From Billgrantia kenyensis (GTDB lineage Bacteria > Pseudomonadota > Gammaproteobacteria > Pseudomonadales > Halomonadaceae): a stretch of DNA of 64,000 bases. How positions within the stretch are numbered: position 1 is the first letter of the stretch; each line of letters opens with the position of its first letter. Below the pieces are notes generated by a model. That model searched no databases. It was given only the letters and a program-made list of their open reading frames with translations, and was not told where the DNA came from. The DNA is taken from the NCBI RefSeq assembly GCF_013697085.1, contig NZ_JACEFT010000019.1, forward strand, positions 20,821 through 84,820, written 5' to 3'. Shown here piece by piece: positions 1-8,800 of the stretch. The position numbers were made by a program, and so were the translations under genes.

Positions 1-324
1 GGGGGCGAATCCCTCGATCGCGCCAATGAAATAATCGAGCAACACCGTGTCGAAGCACTCGCCGTAGAGCAGATCATCCGACATCCAGTTGGCCACGATG
101 ACCCGATCCTGCTCGCGCAGCCCCTTGCCGGCGGCTTCCCTGGCCACCTTGGCCATCGACCCCGACGCCGTTACCGCCGTCCAGCGCTCCGTGTCCAGCC
201 CGCAGACCCACTGCAGCGAATTACGTCCGGTGCCGGCATCCAGGAAGCTGCCCCAAGGGCGTTCGCCATGAAGAGACTCGATTGCTCGAAAGAGCGGAGA
301 GACGGTTTTTTTGGCAGCGGTCAT
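1..324 (-). CDS. SAM-dependent methyltransferase, C-terminus cut by window edge
   Basis: An open frame of 108 codons runs from an ATG at 324 off the left edge. The N-terminus reads MTAAKKTVSPLFRAIESLHG, and residues around 28-37 (FLDAGTGRNS) match motif I of class I SAM-dependent methyltransferases, the glycine-rich loop that binds the methyl donor. Further on, VIVANWMSDDL and FDTVLLDYFIGAI look like the later strands of a Rossmann fold. The substrate cannot be told from this fragment. It is transcribed away from the small gene at 488, so the two probably have divergent promoters in the 163-bp gap. The methyltransferase fold call is fairly safe; the function is open. Confidence 0.7.
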   Translation of the reverse strand, partial: MTAAKKTVSPLFRAIESLHGERPWGSFLDAGTGRNSLQWVCGLDTERWTAVTASGSMAKVAREAAGKGLREQDRVIVANWMSDDLLYGECFDTVLLDYFIGAIEGFAP

Positions 325-487
325 GTCAGGGCCCTGGTTCCGAGAATGGCCCATTCTACCCATGTGCCCTATCGCCGCCAAAGATGCTATGGCCAGGCCG
401 GGAGGAGCCGCCAGGCTATGCAAATGACTCGCGAAGTTGGCGTCCTGTTGCTAAGGATGAAAGGAGCCCTCTTGTGGAGATCACCCG

Positions 488-733
488 ATGACCCAGCAGG
501 AAAGAACCGTCATGGCCTTCGACGAGCAGGGCCGCGAGTACATGATCGACGTGTTCGTCAGTGTGCGCGACCTCAGTGAAATGCAGCACGCCGGCGCCAC
601 GCGAGATACGCCCGCCTTCCGCACCCGCGATGGCCACGAGGCCATCTACCTCGGCAACGGCGAGTTCATGGTCAAGGTGCCGGGAGAAGACGCCGGTGTG
701 ACGGTGAGGACCGACGACTCGGAGTTTGTCTAG
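488..733 (+). CDS. Small hypothetical protein (81 aa)
   Basis: An 81-residue acidic protein (MTQQERTVMAFDEQGREYMI at its start) with no signal peptide, membrane segment or motif I recognise. A GTGGAG ribosome-binding site lies about 8 nt before the ATG. The end (VTVRTDDSEFV) and the short repeated charged stretches suggest a compact beta-rich cytoplasmic protein. The codon choice is GC-rich at third positions, like its neighbours, which supports a real gene. It sits alone between the divergent methyltransferase and the nuclease gene at 800. No function is proposed. Confidence 0.6.
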   Translation: MTQQERTVMAFDEQGREYMIDVFVSVRDLSEMQHAGATRDTPAFRTRDGHEAIYLGNGEFMVKVPGEDAGVTVRTDDSEFV

Positions 734-799
734 GCGACCCGGCGTAGCCTTCACCTGCCTGTTATCCTTACGGGGCCCACCCGACACGGTAGCCATTTC

Positions 800-2485
800 A
801 TGCCGAAGCCCCGTTTTCTTTCTGCACTCGCCACCTGCCTGCTGGCCCTGCTGCTCTCCCCTGCAGCCACCGCCAGCTGCCCCGACCAGTCCAACGCCGA
901 CCTTGCCGCCATCAAGGGGCTTGGCAGCCAGCCGGCGCTGCCCGCCGACCGCGAGGTGATAACCGACGGAGTGGTGACCGGGGCCTTCCTCGGCCGCGAC
1001 AGGCTCGACGGTTTCTATGTACAGCAGACGACGGACGATGGCCCCGTGGGCCTGTTCGTCTACATGCCCGGGGCCACGGGAAGCGACACCGAGCTCATCG
1101 CTCCGGGCGCGCACGTCCAGCTCCACGCCCGCACCGGCGAGTTCCGTGGCCAGGTCCAGCTGCAGCGGGTCGAGCGAGTCGAGCTCTGTGCCAGCGACCG
1201 CCTGCCGGCACCGAAGGCGGTGGAGTGGCCGCTCGCGGAGGAGCGGCTGGCACGTCTGGAGGGCGTGCTGCTGACGTTTCCCCAGGCGCTGACCGTGACC
1301 GGCAACTACGAGCTGGCCCGCTACGGCAGCCTCAGACTCGCCGCCGAGCGCCTGTTCCGGCCTACCAACGTGGCCGACTCACACCAGGATCGGTCGGTCC
1401 TGATACTCGACGACGGCAGCTATCGCGCCTTTCCCGAGCCTATTCCCTACCTCGACGCCGACGGCACACGCCGCGTCGGCAGCCAGGTCGAGGGGCTGAC
1501 CGGCATACTCACCCATGCCTTCGACGCCTATCGCCTGCACCCCACCACCGAGCCTCACTTCGCGGAGGCCAACCCGCGCCCGGGCGCTCTGTCGCCCCCG
1601 GGCGAGCGGCTGCGTGTCGCCACCTTCAACGTCGAGAACTACTTCATCACGCTCGGCCAGCGCGGCGCCGCGGACGCCGACGAACTGGAGCGCCAGCGTG
1701 GCAAGCTCGCCGCAGCGGTAGAGGGCCTCCGGGCGGATATCCTGGCCTTGGTGGAAGTGGAGAACGACCCGGAGGCCCTCGCCGACCTGGTCGAGCAGCT
1801 CAGCGAGCGCACCGGGATTCGCTATCGCGCAGTGGGCGGCAGCGCCGACCGCGGCAGCGATGCCATCAAGCTTGCGCTGATCTATCGCCCGGATCGGGTC
1901 GAGGCGGTCAGCGAGCTACATGCCGACAACGACCGCGTCCACCACCGTCCCCCCCTGGCGGCCTTCTTTCGCAGCGTGAATGGCGGCCCGGCCTTCGGCG
2001 TGGCGACCGCCCACTTCAAGGCCAAGACAGGCTGCCCGTCGCAGGGCGACATCGACCGCGGCCAGGGCTGCTGGAACGAGCGCAGGGTAGGACAGGCCGA
2101 GGCCATGAACGATTTCCTGGCTCGCCTTGCGGCCGACGCAGGACACGAGCGCCTGCTGCTCACAGGGGACCTCAACGCCTACGGCGCCGAGGACCCGATA
2201 CTCACCCTGACCGGCGCGGGCCTGGTCGACCTGATGGCTCGCGAGCTGCCGCCGGAGCGCCGCTACACCTATGTGTTCCGCGGCGAGGCGGGCTATCTGG
2301 ACCACGCCATGGCCAGCCCCGAGCTGGCGGCGGCGGTCGTCGCGGTGCAGCCCTGGCCGATCAATGCCGACGAGCCGGCCTTGCTTGGCTACGACCGGCC
2401 GGAGAATGCGGCGCCCCACTTCCGCCCCGATCCCTTCCGCTCCTCGGATCACGACCCCATCGCCGTGGACCTGGAGTGGAGATAG
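800..2485 (+). CDS. Secreted ExeM/NucH-family endonuclease
   Basis: A 561-residue extracellular DNase of the ExeM/NucH type. Residues 1-26 are a signal peptide (ALLLSPAATAS), residues about 50-135 form the OB-fold-like nucleic-acid-binding part, and an endonuclease/exonuclease/phosphatase domain starts near residue 271 with LRVATFNVENYF. Other family motifs are present: ADILALVEVEND with the metal-binding glutamate, LLLTGDLNAYG with the Asp-x-Asn pair, and SSDHDPIAVDLEW with the catalytic Asp-His. Known members degrade extracellular DNA in nutrient scavenging and biofilm turnover. The frame is intact. A decayed copy of residues 48-86 lies at 4889-5002. Confidence 0.9.
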   Translation: MPKPRFLSALATCLLALLLSPAATASCPDQSNADLAAIKGLGSQPALPADREVITDGVVTGAFLGRDRLDGFYVQQTTDDGPVGLFVYMPGATGSDTELIAPGAHVQLHARTGEFRGQVQLQRVERVELCASDRLPAPKAVEWPLAEERLARLEGVLLTFPQALTVTGNYELARYGSLRLAAERLFRPTNVADSHQDRSVLILDDGSYRAFPEPIPYLDADGTRRVGSQVEGLTGILTHAFDAYRLHPTTEPHFAEANPRPGALSPPGERLRVATFNVENYFITLGQRGAADADELERQRGKLAAAVEGLRADILALVEVENDPEALADLVEQLSERTGIRYRAVGGSADRGSDAIKLALIYRPDRVEAVSELHADNDRVHHRPPLAAFFRSVNGGPAFGVATAHFKAKTGCPSQGDIDRGQGCWNERRVGQAEAMNDFLARLAADAGHERLLLTGDLNAYGAEDPILTLTGAGLVDLMARELPPERRYTYVFRGEAGYLDHAMASPELAAAVVAVQPWPINADEPALLGYDRPENAAPHFRPDPFRSSDHDPIAVDLEWR

Positions 2486-2669
2486 CAGGATCCCGCCCCA
2501 TGGGCAGCGCCTGACGCTGCCCTCTGCTTGTCCCCGTTGAGCAGCGCCAGTGAGGCGTGCTCAAGCTGGAGCTGACTGCAAAAAATATTTTAGTATACAA
2601 TTTTATCTGCTGATGCATACATCAAGAATGATAAATACGATACAAATCCAAGAGCCATCGGATGTCCTC

Positions 2670-2866
2670 ATGCCCCAGCAGCACGTCAACACCTCCATTT
2701 TCGATTTCCATGGAAAACCGAGCGTAGGCAAGGCGTTAGCTCTATCGCTTCAGCATGTGCTGGCAATGACGCCGGCGTCATCACCCCGCCCATCATCGTG
2801 GCGGGGGTGGTGGGCGGCCAGTTCGGCATCGCTGGAATCCTGGGCGCTCAGCTCAGGGCCGGGAGT
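2670..2866 (+). pseudogene. Frameshifted NCS2 (uracil/xanthine permease) N-terminal relic
   Basis: From the ATG at 2670 one frame reads a short leader then GKALALSLQHVLAM, the start of transmembrane helix 1 of nucleobase:cation symporter-2 proteins. The match then jumps frame just after the ATG codon for that Met: the next stretch reads AGVITPPIIVAGVVGG, the expected continuation. About one base has been lost. Past 2866 the similarity stops and the sequence runs into the AbiEi fragment on the other strand. NCS2 proteins are about 430-480 residues long, so over 85 percent is missing. The family assignment rests on two adjacent motifs only. Confidence 0.55.
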
Positions 2867-3023
2867 TTCCCACACGACAGTAGGCACCGTACCCAACGCG
2901 CTGCAGCCAGCCACTGCTGGCCAGCTTGCGGGCCTGGTCCAAGGTGATCCCGTGAGAGGCTAGCCACTCGGTCGTCACAACGGCTCCATGCGGAAGCTTT
3001 TGCATCAGACGGTTTATTTTCAC
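2853..3023 (-). pseudogene. Truncated AbiEi-type antitoxin (N-terminal wing domain only)
   Basis: A GTG-initiated frame of 56 codons reads INRLMQKLPHGAVVTTEWL and then SGWLQRVGYGAYCRVGN, the pattern of the N-terminal winged-helix of AbiEi antitoxins (type IV toxin-antitoxin, abortive infection). Full AbiEi proteins are about 200-280 residues with a C-terminal domain needed for antitoxicity; here a TGA follows the wing domain exactly where the sequence meets the NCS2 relic. No AbiEii nucleotidyltransferase toxin is nearby. This is probably a leftover of a lost toxin-antitoxin pair, though a stand-alone DNA-binding mini-protein cannot be excluded. Confidence 0.55.
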
Positions 3024-3062
3024 GCCAAAAATCGGCCCCTTTTTCCGGTTTCATAGACAATA

Positions 3063-3115
3063 GTAAACCATGAACGGTTTACTTATCTGCTCATAATAGG
3101 CCTTAACTGCCTATT
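3063..3115. promoter_or_regulatory. Two perfect 7-bp inverted repeats upstream of the AbiEi relic
   Basis: GTAAACC-6 nt-GGTTTAC occupies 3063-3082 and AATAGGC-7 nt-GCCTATT occupies 3095-3115. Both lie in an AT-rich stretch 40-90 bp before the AbiEi GTG. AbiEi proteins are known to repress their own operon by binding inverted repeats in the promoter, so these are candidate remnants of that operator. They could also serve the XRE gene on the other side. Confidence 0.4.
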
Positions 3116-3205
3116 CTGTAACATTTTTTAAACCATCTGATGTATCTCTGAATCCGCTGCACACGATCCAAGGGCCTTTGCATCAAGATGTGGCGAGGAT
3201 GGTAG

Positions 3206-3250
3206 TTGACAGACGCCTGTTCCTTTTATAGAACGTTCGTTAAAAGGAAC
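3206..3250 (+). promoter_or_regulatory. Promoter with 32-bp inverted-repeat operator for the XRE-azlCD operon
   Basis: TTGACA at 3206-3211 is a perfect -35 box, with TAGAAC at 3229-3234 (17-bp spacer) or TATAGA at 3227-3232 as the -10. A perfect 10-bp inverted repeat, GTTCCTTTTA (3219-3228) and TAAAAGGAAC (3241-3250), covers the -10 and start site, with a palindromic GAACGTTC inside it at 3231-3238. The layout fits autorepression by the XRE protein encoded just downstream. Confidence 0.6.
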
Positions 3251-3268
3251 AACCTGAGGCCATCCGCT

Positions 3269-3796
3269 TTGGACAAGCTTTCCCTCGGCACCCTGGGCCA
3301 GCATCTGCAGACCCTGCGTCAGGCGCAGGGCTTGTCGCTATCGCAGCTGGCCGCGGCCGCCGGCATCGCCAAGTCGAACCTGTCTCGCCTCGAGCAGGGC
3401 AACGGCAATCCCACCCTGGATACCATCTGGCGTCTGGCGGTGCAGTTGAAGGTGCCCTTCGGCACGCTGGTCGCGCCCATCGCCGTGCCCCTGGGCGAGG
3501 ACGGCGTAGAGGTCCGCCTGCTCGACCAGGGCAAGGACCACCCCCAGGTCGATGCCTACTGGATGCGCTGCGCACCCAATACCTTGCGGCGTGCCGAGCC
3601 CCACACCCCCGGCGCCCGTGAAACGCTCACCCTGATCAGCGGTATGCTGGAGGCCGGACCGGAAGGCGACACCCGCACGCTCTCGGCGGGTGAGTCCCTC
3701 ACCTTCGCCGCGGACGGCCCCCACCTTTACCGCACCGGGGATAGCTGGGCCACGCTGCTGCTCAGCGTCGTCTATCACGAGGAGCAGAGCGCATGA
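3269..3796 (+). CDS. XRE-family regulator with C-terminal cupin domain
   Basis: 175 residues from the TTG at 3269, which has CTGAGG about 9 nt upstream. An earlier in-frame TTG at 3206 is the -35 box of the promoter and is not used as the start. Residues about 7-62 are an XRE helix-turn-helix (LRQAQGLSLSQLAAAAGI, then SNLSRLEQGNGNPTLDTIW), and residues about 80-170 form a single cupin barrel (HTPGARETLTLISG, LSAGESLTFAADGPH). Such proteins sense a small ligand with the cupin domain and control neighbouring transport genes. Its stop overlaps the azlC start in ATGA, so it very likely regulates azlCD and itself through the inverted repeat at 3219-3250. Confidence 0.85.
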   Translation: MDKLSLGTLGQHLQTLRQAQGLSLSQLAAAAGIAKSNLSRLEQGNGNPTLDTIWRLAVQLKVPFGTLVAPIAVPLGEDGVEVRLLDQGKDHPQVDAYWMRCAPNTLRRAEPHTPGARETLTLISGMLEAGPEGDTRTLSAGESLTFAADGPHLYRTGDSWATLLLSVVYHEEQSA

Positions 3797-4539
3797 ACCT
3801 GCAAGCCGCCTCCTCACCCACCCGTGCCTGGCTGACCGGCATGAGCGAGGCCGTCCCGCTGCTCGGCGGCTATGTGCCGGTGGCCATCTCCTTCGGGCTG
3901 ATCGCCACCCAGGCCGGCTTCAGCGCCTGGGAAGCCGTGGCGATCTCGACGCTGATCTATGCCGGCGCCTCGCAGTTCCTGTTCGTCGGCATGGTAGCCG
4001 CCGGCGCGCCGCTATGGCTGGTGGTGGCCATGACGCTGCTGATCAACCTGCGCCATGTGGTCTACGCCCCCAACCTGGCCCCCTGGCTGACGCCCAGCCG
4101 CCTGTGGCCCTGGCTGATGCACGGCCTCACCGACCAGATCTTCGCCCTGGCCCACGCCCGCCTGCCGCAGCTGCCCGCTGCCCAGCGCCTCGGCTGGTAC
4201 ACCGGCGCCGCCCTGCTGGCCTGGTTGAGCTGGATCGGCGGCACGGCGCTGGGCGCCCTGGCCGGGGGCGAGCTGGTCGCGCGCTGGGCCCTGATGGGTG
4301 AGATCCTGCCCTTCGCCCTGCCCGCGCTCTTCCTGGTGCTGGTGGCGCCGCGCTTCACTTCCCGCCGCTGGAGCCTGGCCCTGGGCCTCACCATTCTCAG
4401 CGCCCTGCTGCTGACGCTGCTGGGCCTGACCAACGTGGCGATTCCCCTCGCCGCCGTCTGTGGCGCGCTGTGCTTCCAACTCGTCAAGTTCGGCCAAACA
4501 GTGAAGAGAAAAGACGCGCAAGGAGAGCGCCATGAGTAA
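3793..4539 (+). CDS. azlC: AzlC family branched-chain amino acid exporter, large subunit
   Basis: A 248-residue inner-membrane protein with about seven hydrophobic segments. GGYVPVAISFGLIATQAGFS and the following stretch with YAGASQF are the AzlC family hallmark, and INLRHVVYAP is also typical. In Bacillus subtilis AzlC with AzlD exports branched-chain amino acids and confers 4-azaleucine resistance; that is family knowledge, not shown here. It overlaps the XRE gene by 4 nt upstream and azlD by 8 nt downstream, so the three genes form one translationally coupled operon. Confidence 0.9.
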   Translation: MNLQAASSPTRAWLTGMSEAVPLLGGYVPVAISFGLIATQAGFSAWEAVAISTLIYAGASQFLFVGMVAAGAPLWLVVAMTLLINLRHVVYAPNLAPWLTPSRLWPWLMHGLTDQIFALAHARLPQLPAAQRLGWYTGAALLAWLSWIGGTALGALAGGELVARWALMGEILPFALPALFLVLVAPRFTSRRWSLALGLTILSALLLTLLGLTNVAIPLAAVCGALCFQLVKFGQTVKRKDAQGERHE

Positions 4540-4870
4540 TGCCCTGTGGATCGCCGTGCTCGCCTCGGCGGCAGGTACCCTGCTGATACGCCTGCTTCCG
4601 CTGCTGTGGATGCAGCGCCGCCTAGCGCGGCAAGCCAGCGACGACAGCCTCGAGGCCATGCCCCAGTGGCTGGGCCTGCTCGGCCCGGTGATGATCGCTG
4701 CCGTGTTCGGCGTGTCGCTGATGCCGGTGACCCCCGATGCCATCTCCTGGTTGGCCACCGCCATCGGCGTTCTCGCGACCCTGGCCGTGTGGTGGTACAA
4801 GCGCACCCTGGGCTGGCCGGTGGCCGCCGGCGTGGCGGCCTATGGAATGGTGATGATGCTGCTCGGGTGA
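4532..4870 (+). CDS. azlD: AzlD family branched-chain amino acid exporter, small subunit
   Basis: A 112-residue membrane protein with four predicted helices; LWIAVLASAAGTLLIRLLPL at its start and GLLGPVMIAAVFGVSL are typical of AzlD. It starts 8 nt inside azlC with an AGGAGA ribosome-binding site lying in the azlC 3' end. AzlD is the obligate partner of AzlC. The gene ends 18 bp before the decayed nuclease fragment at 4889, so it is the last intact gene of this operon. Confidence 0.88.
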   Translation: MSNALWIAVLASAAGTLLIRLLPLLWMQRRLARQASDDSLEAMPQWLGLLGPVMIAAVFGVSLMPVTPDAISWLATAIGVLATLAVWWYKRTLGWPVAAGVAAYGMVMMLLG

Positions 4871-4888
4871 GCCCTGTGATTCTTCGCC

Positions 4889-5002
4889 CTGCCCGCCGAC
4901 CCTGAGGTGATCGTCCACGGCGTGGTGACCGGTGAGTTTCTCGACTGAGAACGGCTGAAGGGCTTCTACTTGCAGCAAACGACGGAGCATGGCCCCGTCG
5001 GC
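4889..5002 (+). pseudogene. Decayed copy of the ExeM/NucH nuclease N-terminal segment
   Basis: Translated in one frame this reads LPADPEVIVHGVVTGEFLD, a stop, ERLKGFYLQQTTEHGPVG. It matches residues 48-84 of the intact nuclease at 800-2485 (LPADREVITDGVVTGAFLG, then DRLDGFYVQQTTDDGPVG) without a gap, and an in-frame TGA replaces a sense codon in the middle. Similarity is lost on both sides. The copy is on the same strand as the parent and 3.9 kb downstream, so it is a relic of a second nuclease gene or of an old duplication whose middle was replaced. Confidence 0.75.
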
Positions 5003-5013
5003 TGGAGTGGCAA

Positions 5014-5256
5014 TCAGCGACGCCGGCGTCCCAGGTCGATGTCATCATGGGTGGTGGCCGCCCCGGCGGCAGCGCCCAGGCCGCCACCGATCACCGCCCC
5101 TCTGGTCACGCTGCCGCCTGTCATGGCGGCGGTGCCGGCGCCTGCGGCTGCCCCCAGGCCGGCACCACTCAGCGCTCGCTCGCTAGTGGTGGTACCACAG
5201 CCCGCAAGTCCCAGGGCCAGCACACCGGTCAACAGTCCGATAGATAGCATTCTCAT
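5014..5256 (-). CDS. Small glycine-zipper lipoprotein
   Basis: 80 residues from the ATG at 5256, with GGGAGG 8 nt upstream. The N-terminus is a lipoprotein signal: LLTGVLALGLAGC, with the lipidated cysteine near residue 20. The mature part holds alternating glycine-rich runs (GAGLGAAAGAGTAAM, GAVIGGGLGAAAG) like the glycine-zipper or OsmB/YMGG families of outer-membrane lipoproteins. The very C-terminus (DDIDLGRRRR) abuts the decayed nuclease copy on the other strand and may have been altered by that rearrangement. Likely role: cell-envelope lipoprotein, function unknown. Confidence 0.72.
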   Translation of the reverse strand: MRMLSIGLLTGVLALGLAGCGTTTSERALSGAGLGAAAGAGTAAMTGGSVTRGAVIGGGLGAAAGAATTHDDIDLGRRRR

Positions 5257-5870
5257 GGCATTTCCCTCCCAACAGGGTCAATTACGACCCATCATCCAGT
5301 TTGATTTACTTGGCAACCAAGCAACCGCCCGGCTTCGGTATCCCCTCGACGCCTTGGCCGAAGCGCAAGTCGTCGAAACCGCGCAGCGCAGCATCAAATT
5401 GCATGTCATGGGGCCACTGGTTGCCGATGCGCTGTATCCCTTTATACCGCCCCGGGAGGAAGAGGGTTCATGGACCGGGCAACGATCCACACTCTTTGAG
5501 AATTTCAGGTACTTGAGTATCAAAATGACGACAGCTGATCGCACTCGGTGGCGAGCGGTGAGGTGGTGGCGAAACGGACTAGACGAGTCGACAACCCGCA
5601 ATTGGACGCTGCATGAACCAGCAATTGGACGCTTACCAAACCAGCAATTGGACGGTGCTGAATACCGGCCACCATTGCGTGAGGTTGAAGGTGCCGGGCT
5701 GCTACGTCGTACCCATCGGCATGCTGTAGGGAGAAGAGCCCGGTAAGGCAATCTCAAGCGAGGCCGCGTTGCGCATGCTGACTGGGCAGGAGTCGTTAGC
5801 TGCTTCGGTAGCAGAGGATAGAAAATCACTCAGAGAATAATCGCCCTTCATGAACTAGCTGACCGAAACA
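5257..5870. other. 614-bp gap with no convincing gene
   Basis: Open frames exist on both strands but none has a ribosome-binding site or a recognisable motif, and their composition is irregular. A plus-strand stretch at about 5278-5530 (RYPLDALAEAQVVETAQ) reads somewhat like protein but has no start of its own. The gap ends at hsdR and contains the tandem repeats at 5598-5654. I read it as rearranged debris at the outer edge of the defence island. Confidence 0.5.
5598..5654. repeat. Three 23-bp tandem repeats (GCAATTGGACG core)
   Basis: GCAATTGGACG occurs at 5598-5608, 5621-5631 and 5644-5654, exactly 23 bp apart, with partly conserved spacers (ctgcatgaacca, cttaccaaacca). Multiple spaced repeats like this are typical of terminal regions of IS21-type elements, where the transposase binds, but no istA/istB gene or outer terminus is visible. 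They may mark the scar of a lost mobile element at the island edge. Confidence 0.6.
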
Positions 5871-8800
5871 TCATCTCTTTACCTGCTCATTTCGAGCCTT
5901 CCTCCCCGCCAGCAGCTTCAGTATCAACAACGCGAACTGCCTCCCCGTCTCCTCATCCTCCAGCAGCGGAATGCTGAGCTTTTCGTGGTCGCTGAGGGCG
6001 TCGAGCACGGCGTCGGTGACCTTCTTCGGGAACAGGCCATGCATCACCTGGTCCTCGCTGTGGTTGCGGACCTGGGCCATCACTGCTTCGTCGCGTTCGA
6101 TGCGGTCGGCAATGCCGTTGGCGAAGTGCAGCTTGTCGTCGTCGCTGACTTCGGCGCCGTAGAGGTCATTGAGCCGGTCGATGATCTCGGCCAGGCGTTG
6201 CTTCTCGGGGTCGTGTGGCTTACCGGAGCCCACATCGCTGACGGGCTTGAGCGGGCTACCCTCTGCGACTTCCAGGCGTAGGCGCTTCTCCTCTCGCTTG
6301 GTAAGCCGGTAGTGGGTCAGCTCCAACTCGCTGACGTCGATGGCCTCTTCCTCCAGCAACCGGTCGGTGCGCAGCAGCGGGTAGAGGTGGCGGGCATAGA
6401 CGCATAGCTGCTCCAGCTCGGGGTCGTCGAAGGTGACGATCTGGCTGAGGAACTCGTAGGTGCGCACGAAGCTCTGCAGGTTCTTGCGGAACAGGTCGAG
6501 CTCGTCGCGGGTGGTACCGGCGTCCTTGAGCTCCTGCTCGGCACGCTTTAGGCCCTTGTCGTCTCCGTTCTGCTCTGCGGTGTGGCGGGCTTCCTTCCAG
6601 GTTTGCAGCTGCTCCAGGGTTAGCTGATAGCGCTGCTTGAAGCGATCCTGGGCGGGTCGGCAGTAATAGCTGAGGCTCGACGCCGGGGCCTTGGGGTCAA
6701 AGAAGGCCTTGGCAAAGGCTTCCACCTCGGGCCAGTGGTAGATGCCGCTGACGTCCAAACTGCGCTGCAGATCGTAGACCACGTTGGGATCGGATACGTC
6801 GGCCAACTCCGCCCTACGGTAATAAGGCGCGAAGGCGTCGAGAATCTCCTGTCCGTCGTTGTAGAAATCGAGGATGAAGGTCTGCTTGCCGGGGAACAGC
6901 CGGTTGAGCCGCGAGAGCGTCTGCACGCAGTCCACGCCCTGAAGCTTCTTGTCCACGTACATAGCGCAGAGCTTGGGCTGATCGAAGCCGGTCTGGAACT
7001 TGTTGGCGGCGATCATCACGTTGAAGTCGTCGGTGTCGAACGCCTCGGCGAGGTCGCGTCCCTTGAGCCCGGGGTTAAGCAGGCGGCTGGTCTCGGTGAC
7101 CTCCTCGGAAATTACCTCATCGGCGGGCACGCTGCCGGAGAAGGCCACCATGGGGTGCACGTCGCCGTAGCCCTGGGCCTGGATGTAGGCCTGCATGGCG
7201 AGTTGGTAGCGCACCGCTTCCTGGCGACTTGCGGTGACCACCATGGCCTTGGCCTGGCCATCCAGCAGGTGGCGGACGTTGTCGCGGTAGTGCTCGACGA
7301 TCACCTCCACCCGCTGGGCGATGTTGTAGGGGTGCAGGCGCACCCACTTGGCCAGGGTGCGCGAGGCCTTCTTGGAGTCGACTTCTTGATCCTCACCCTC
7401 GGGATGGGCGAGTTTCCAGGCGGTACTGTAGGTGACGTAGTTCTTGAGCACGTCGAGGATGAAGCCCTCCTCGATGGCCTGGCGCATGGAGTAGAGGTGG
7501 AAAGGCTCGGGCTTGTTGTCGGCGCTGGCCGGGAGGTCCGGATTCGGCGGGCGACCGAACAGCTCCAGGGTCTTGGCCTTGGGGGTGGCAGTAAAGGCGT
7601 AGTAGCTGATGCGCTCGCTGGGGCGCCGTGAGGCCACAGCGGCATCCAACATCACCTCGGCGCTGATTTCGCCTTCATTATCCTCTAGCGCCTCACCAGC
7701 CGCCGCCAGCAGCGCCTTGAGCTTGCTGGCCGAGCTGCCGGTCTGCGAGGAGTGAGCTTCGTCGGCAATTACCGCGTAGTTGCCCTCGGCCAATTGAGGT
7801 CGCTTGTCCAAGGCGTCGAACAGTGCCGGGAAGGTCTGAATGGTGACGATGATGATGCGGGTGTTGCTGGCCAGCGCCTCGGCGAGCTGTTCGGACTTGC
7901 TCTGGTTGCTAATGTCCCGGGTGATCGGGCAGACCACGCCATGGGCGTGCTCGAACTGATAGATGGTGTCCTGCAGCTGACTGTCGAGCACGGTGCGGTC
8001 GGTGACTACGATCACCGAATTGAATAGCTTCGTGCCGTCCTCCGCATAGAGGTTGGCCAGCTGGTGTGCAGCCCAGGCGATGGAGTTGGACTTGCCAGAG
8101 CCGGCACTGTGCTGCACCAGGTAGCGCCGCCCCGGCCCCTCGGCCAAGGTGGCCTGTACCAGGCGGTTGACCACCTCCCACTGATGATAACGCGGGAAGA
8201 TCAGCGTCTCCTTGGTGGTACGCCGGCCGTGGAAGTCCTCGACGGTCTTCTGCTCCATATGCAGGAAGCGGCCGAGCACCTTCAGCCAGGCGTCCGGGGC
8301 GAACACCTGCTCCCACAGGTAGGCGGTGGCGTAGCGCTGCTCATCATCAGGCGGCGGATTGCCGGCACCGCCCTCCTCCGTGCCACGGTTGAAGGGCAGG
8401 AAATAGGTTTCCTTGCCGGCCAGCTTGGTGGTCATTGCCACCTCGGCCTGGCTCACCGCGAAATGCACCAGTGCGCCACGCTTGAAGGTCAGCAGCGGCT
8501 CCGGCTTGCGGGTGACGGGATCCTTGATTGGGCGGTCCTGGCGATACTGGCGCTTGGCGTTCTCCACCGTCTGCTTGAATTGGCTCTTGAGCTCGAGCGT
8601 CGCGGTGGGGATGCCGTTGACGAACAGCACCAGGTCCAGGCGGGGGTTGTAGCTCTCACCGCCCTTGCCCTTCTCTCGGGCATTGGGCGAGTAGGAGACC
8701 TCCGGCACCACCCGCAGGCGGTTGGCGCGGTAGCGTGCCAGGGTATCCGGGTTCATGCCGTGATCAGGCTGGAAACTGCACAGATCGAACTTCACCCCCG

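Noticed and set aside
3206..3268. Upstream TTG start of the XRE gene
   Set aside because: The TTG is part of a perfect -35 box and the first 21 codons overlap the promoter and operator; TTG at 3269 has a ribosome-binding site.
5598..5654. CRISPR array
   Set aside because: Only three 11-bp cores with 12-bp spacers that are partly conserved; far too short and no cas genes nearby.
4970..5746. 258-codon plus-strand frame over the lipoprotein gene and the gap
   Set aside because: It runs antisense through a lipoprotein gene with a clear lipobox and ribosome-binding site, and has no motifs of its own.
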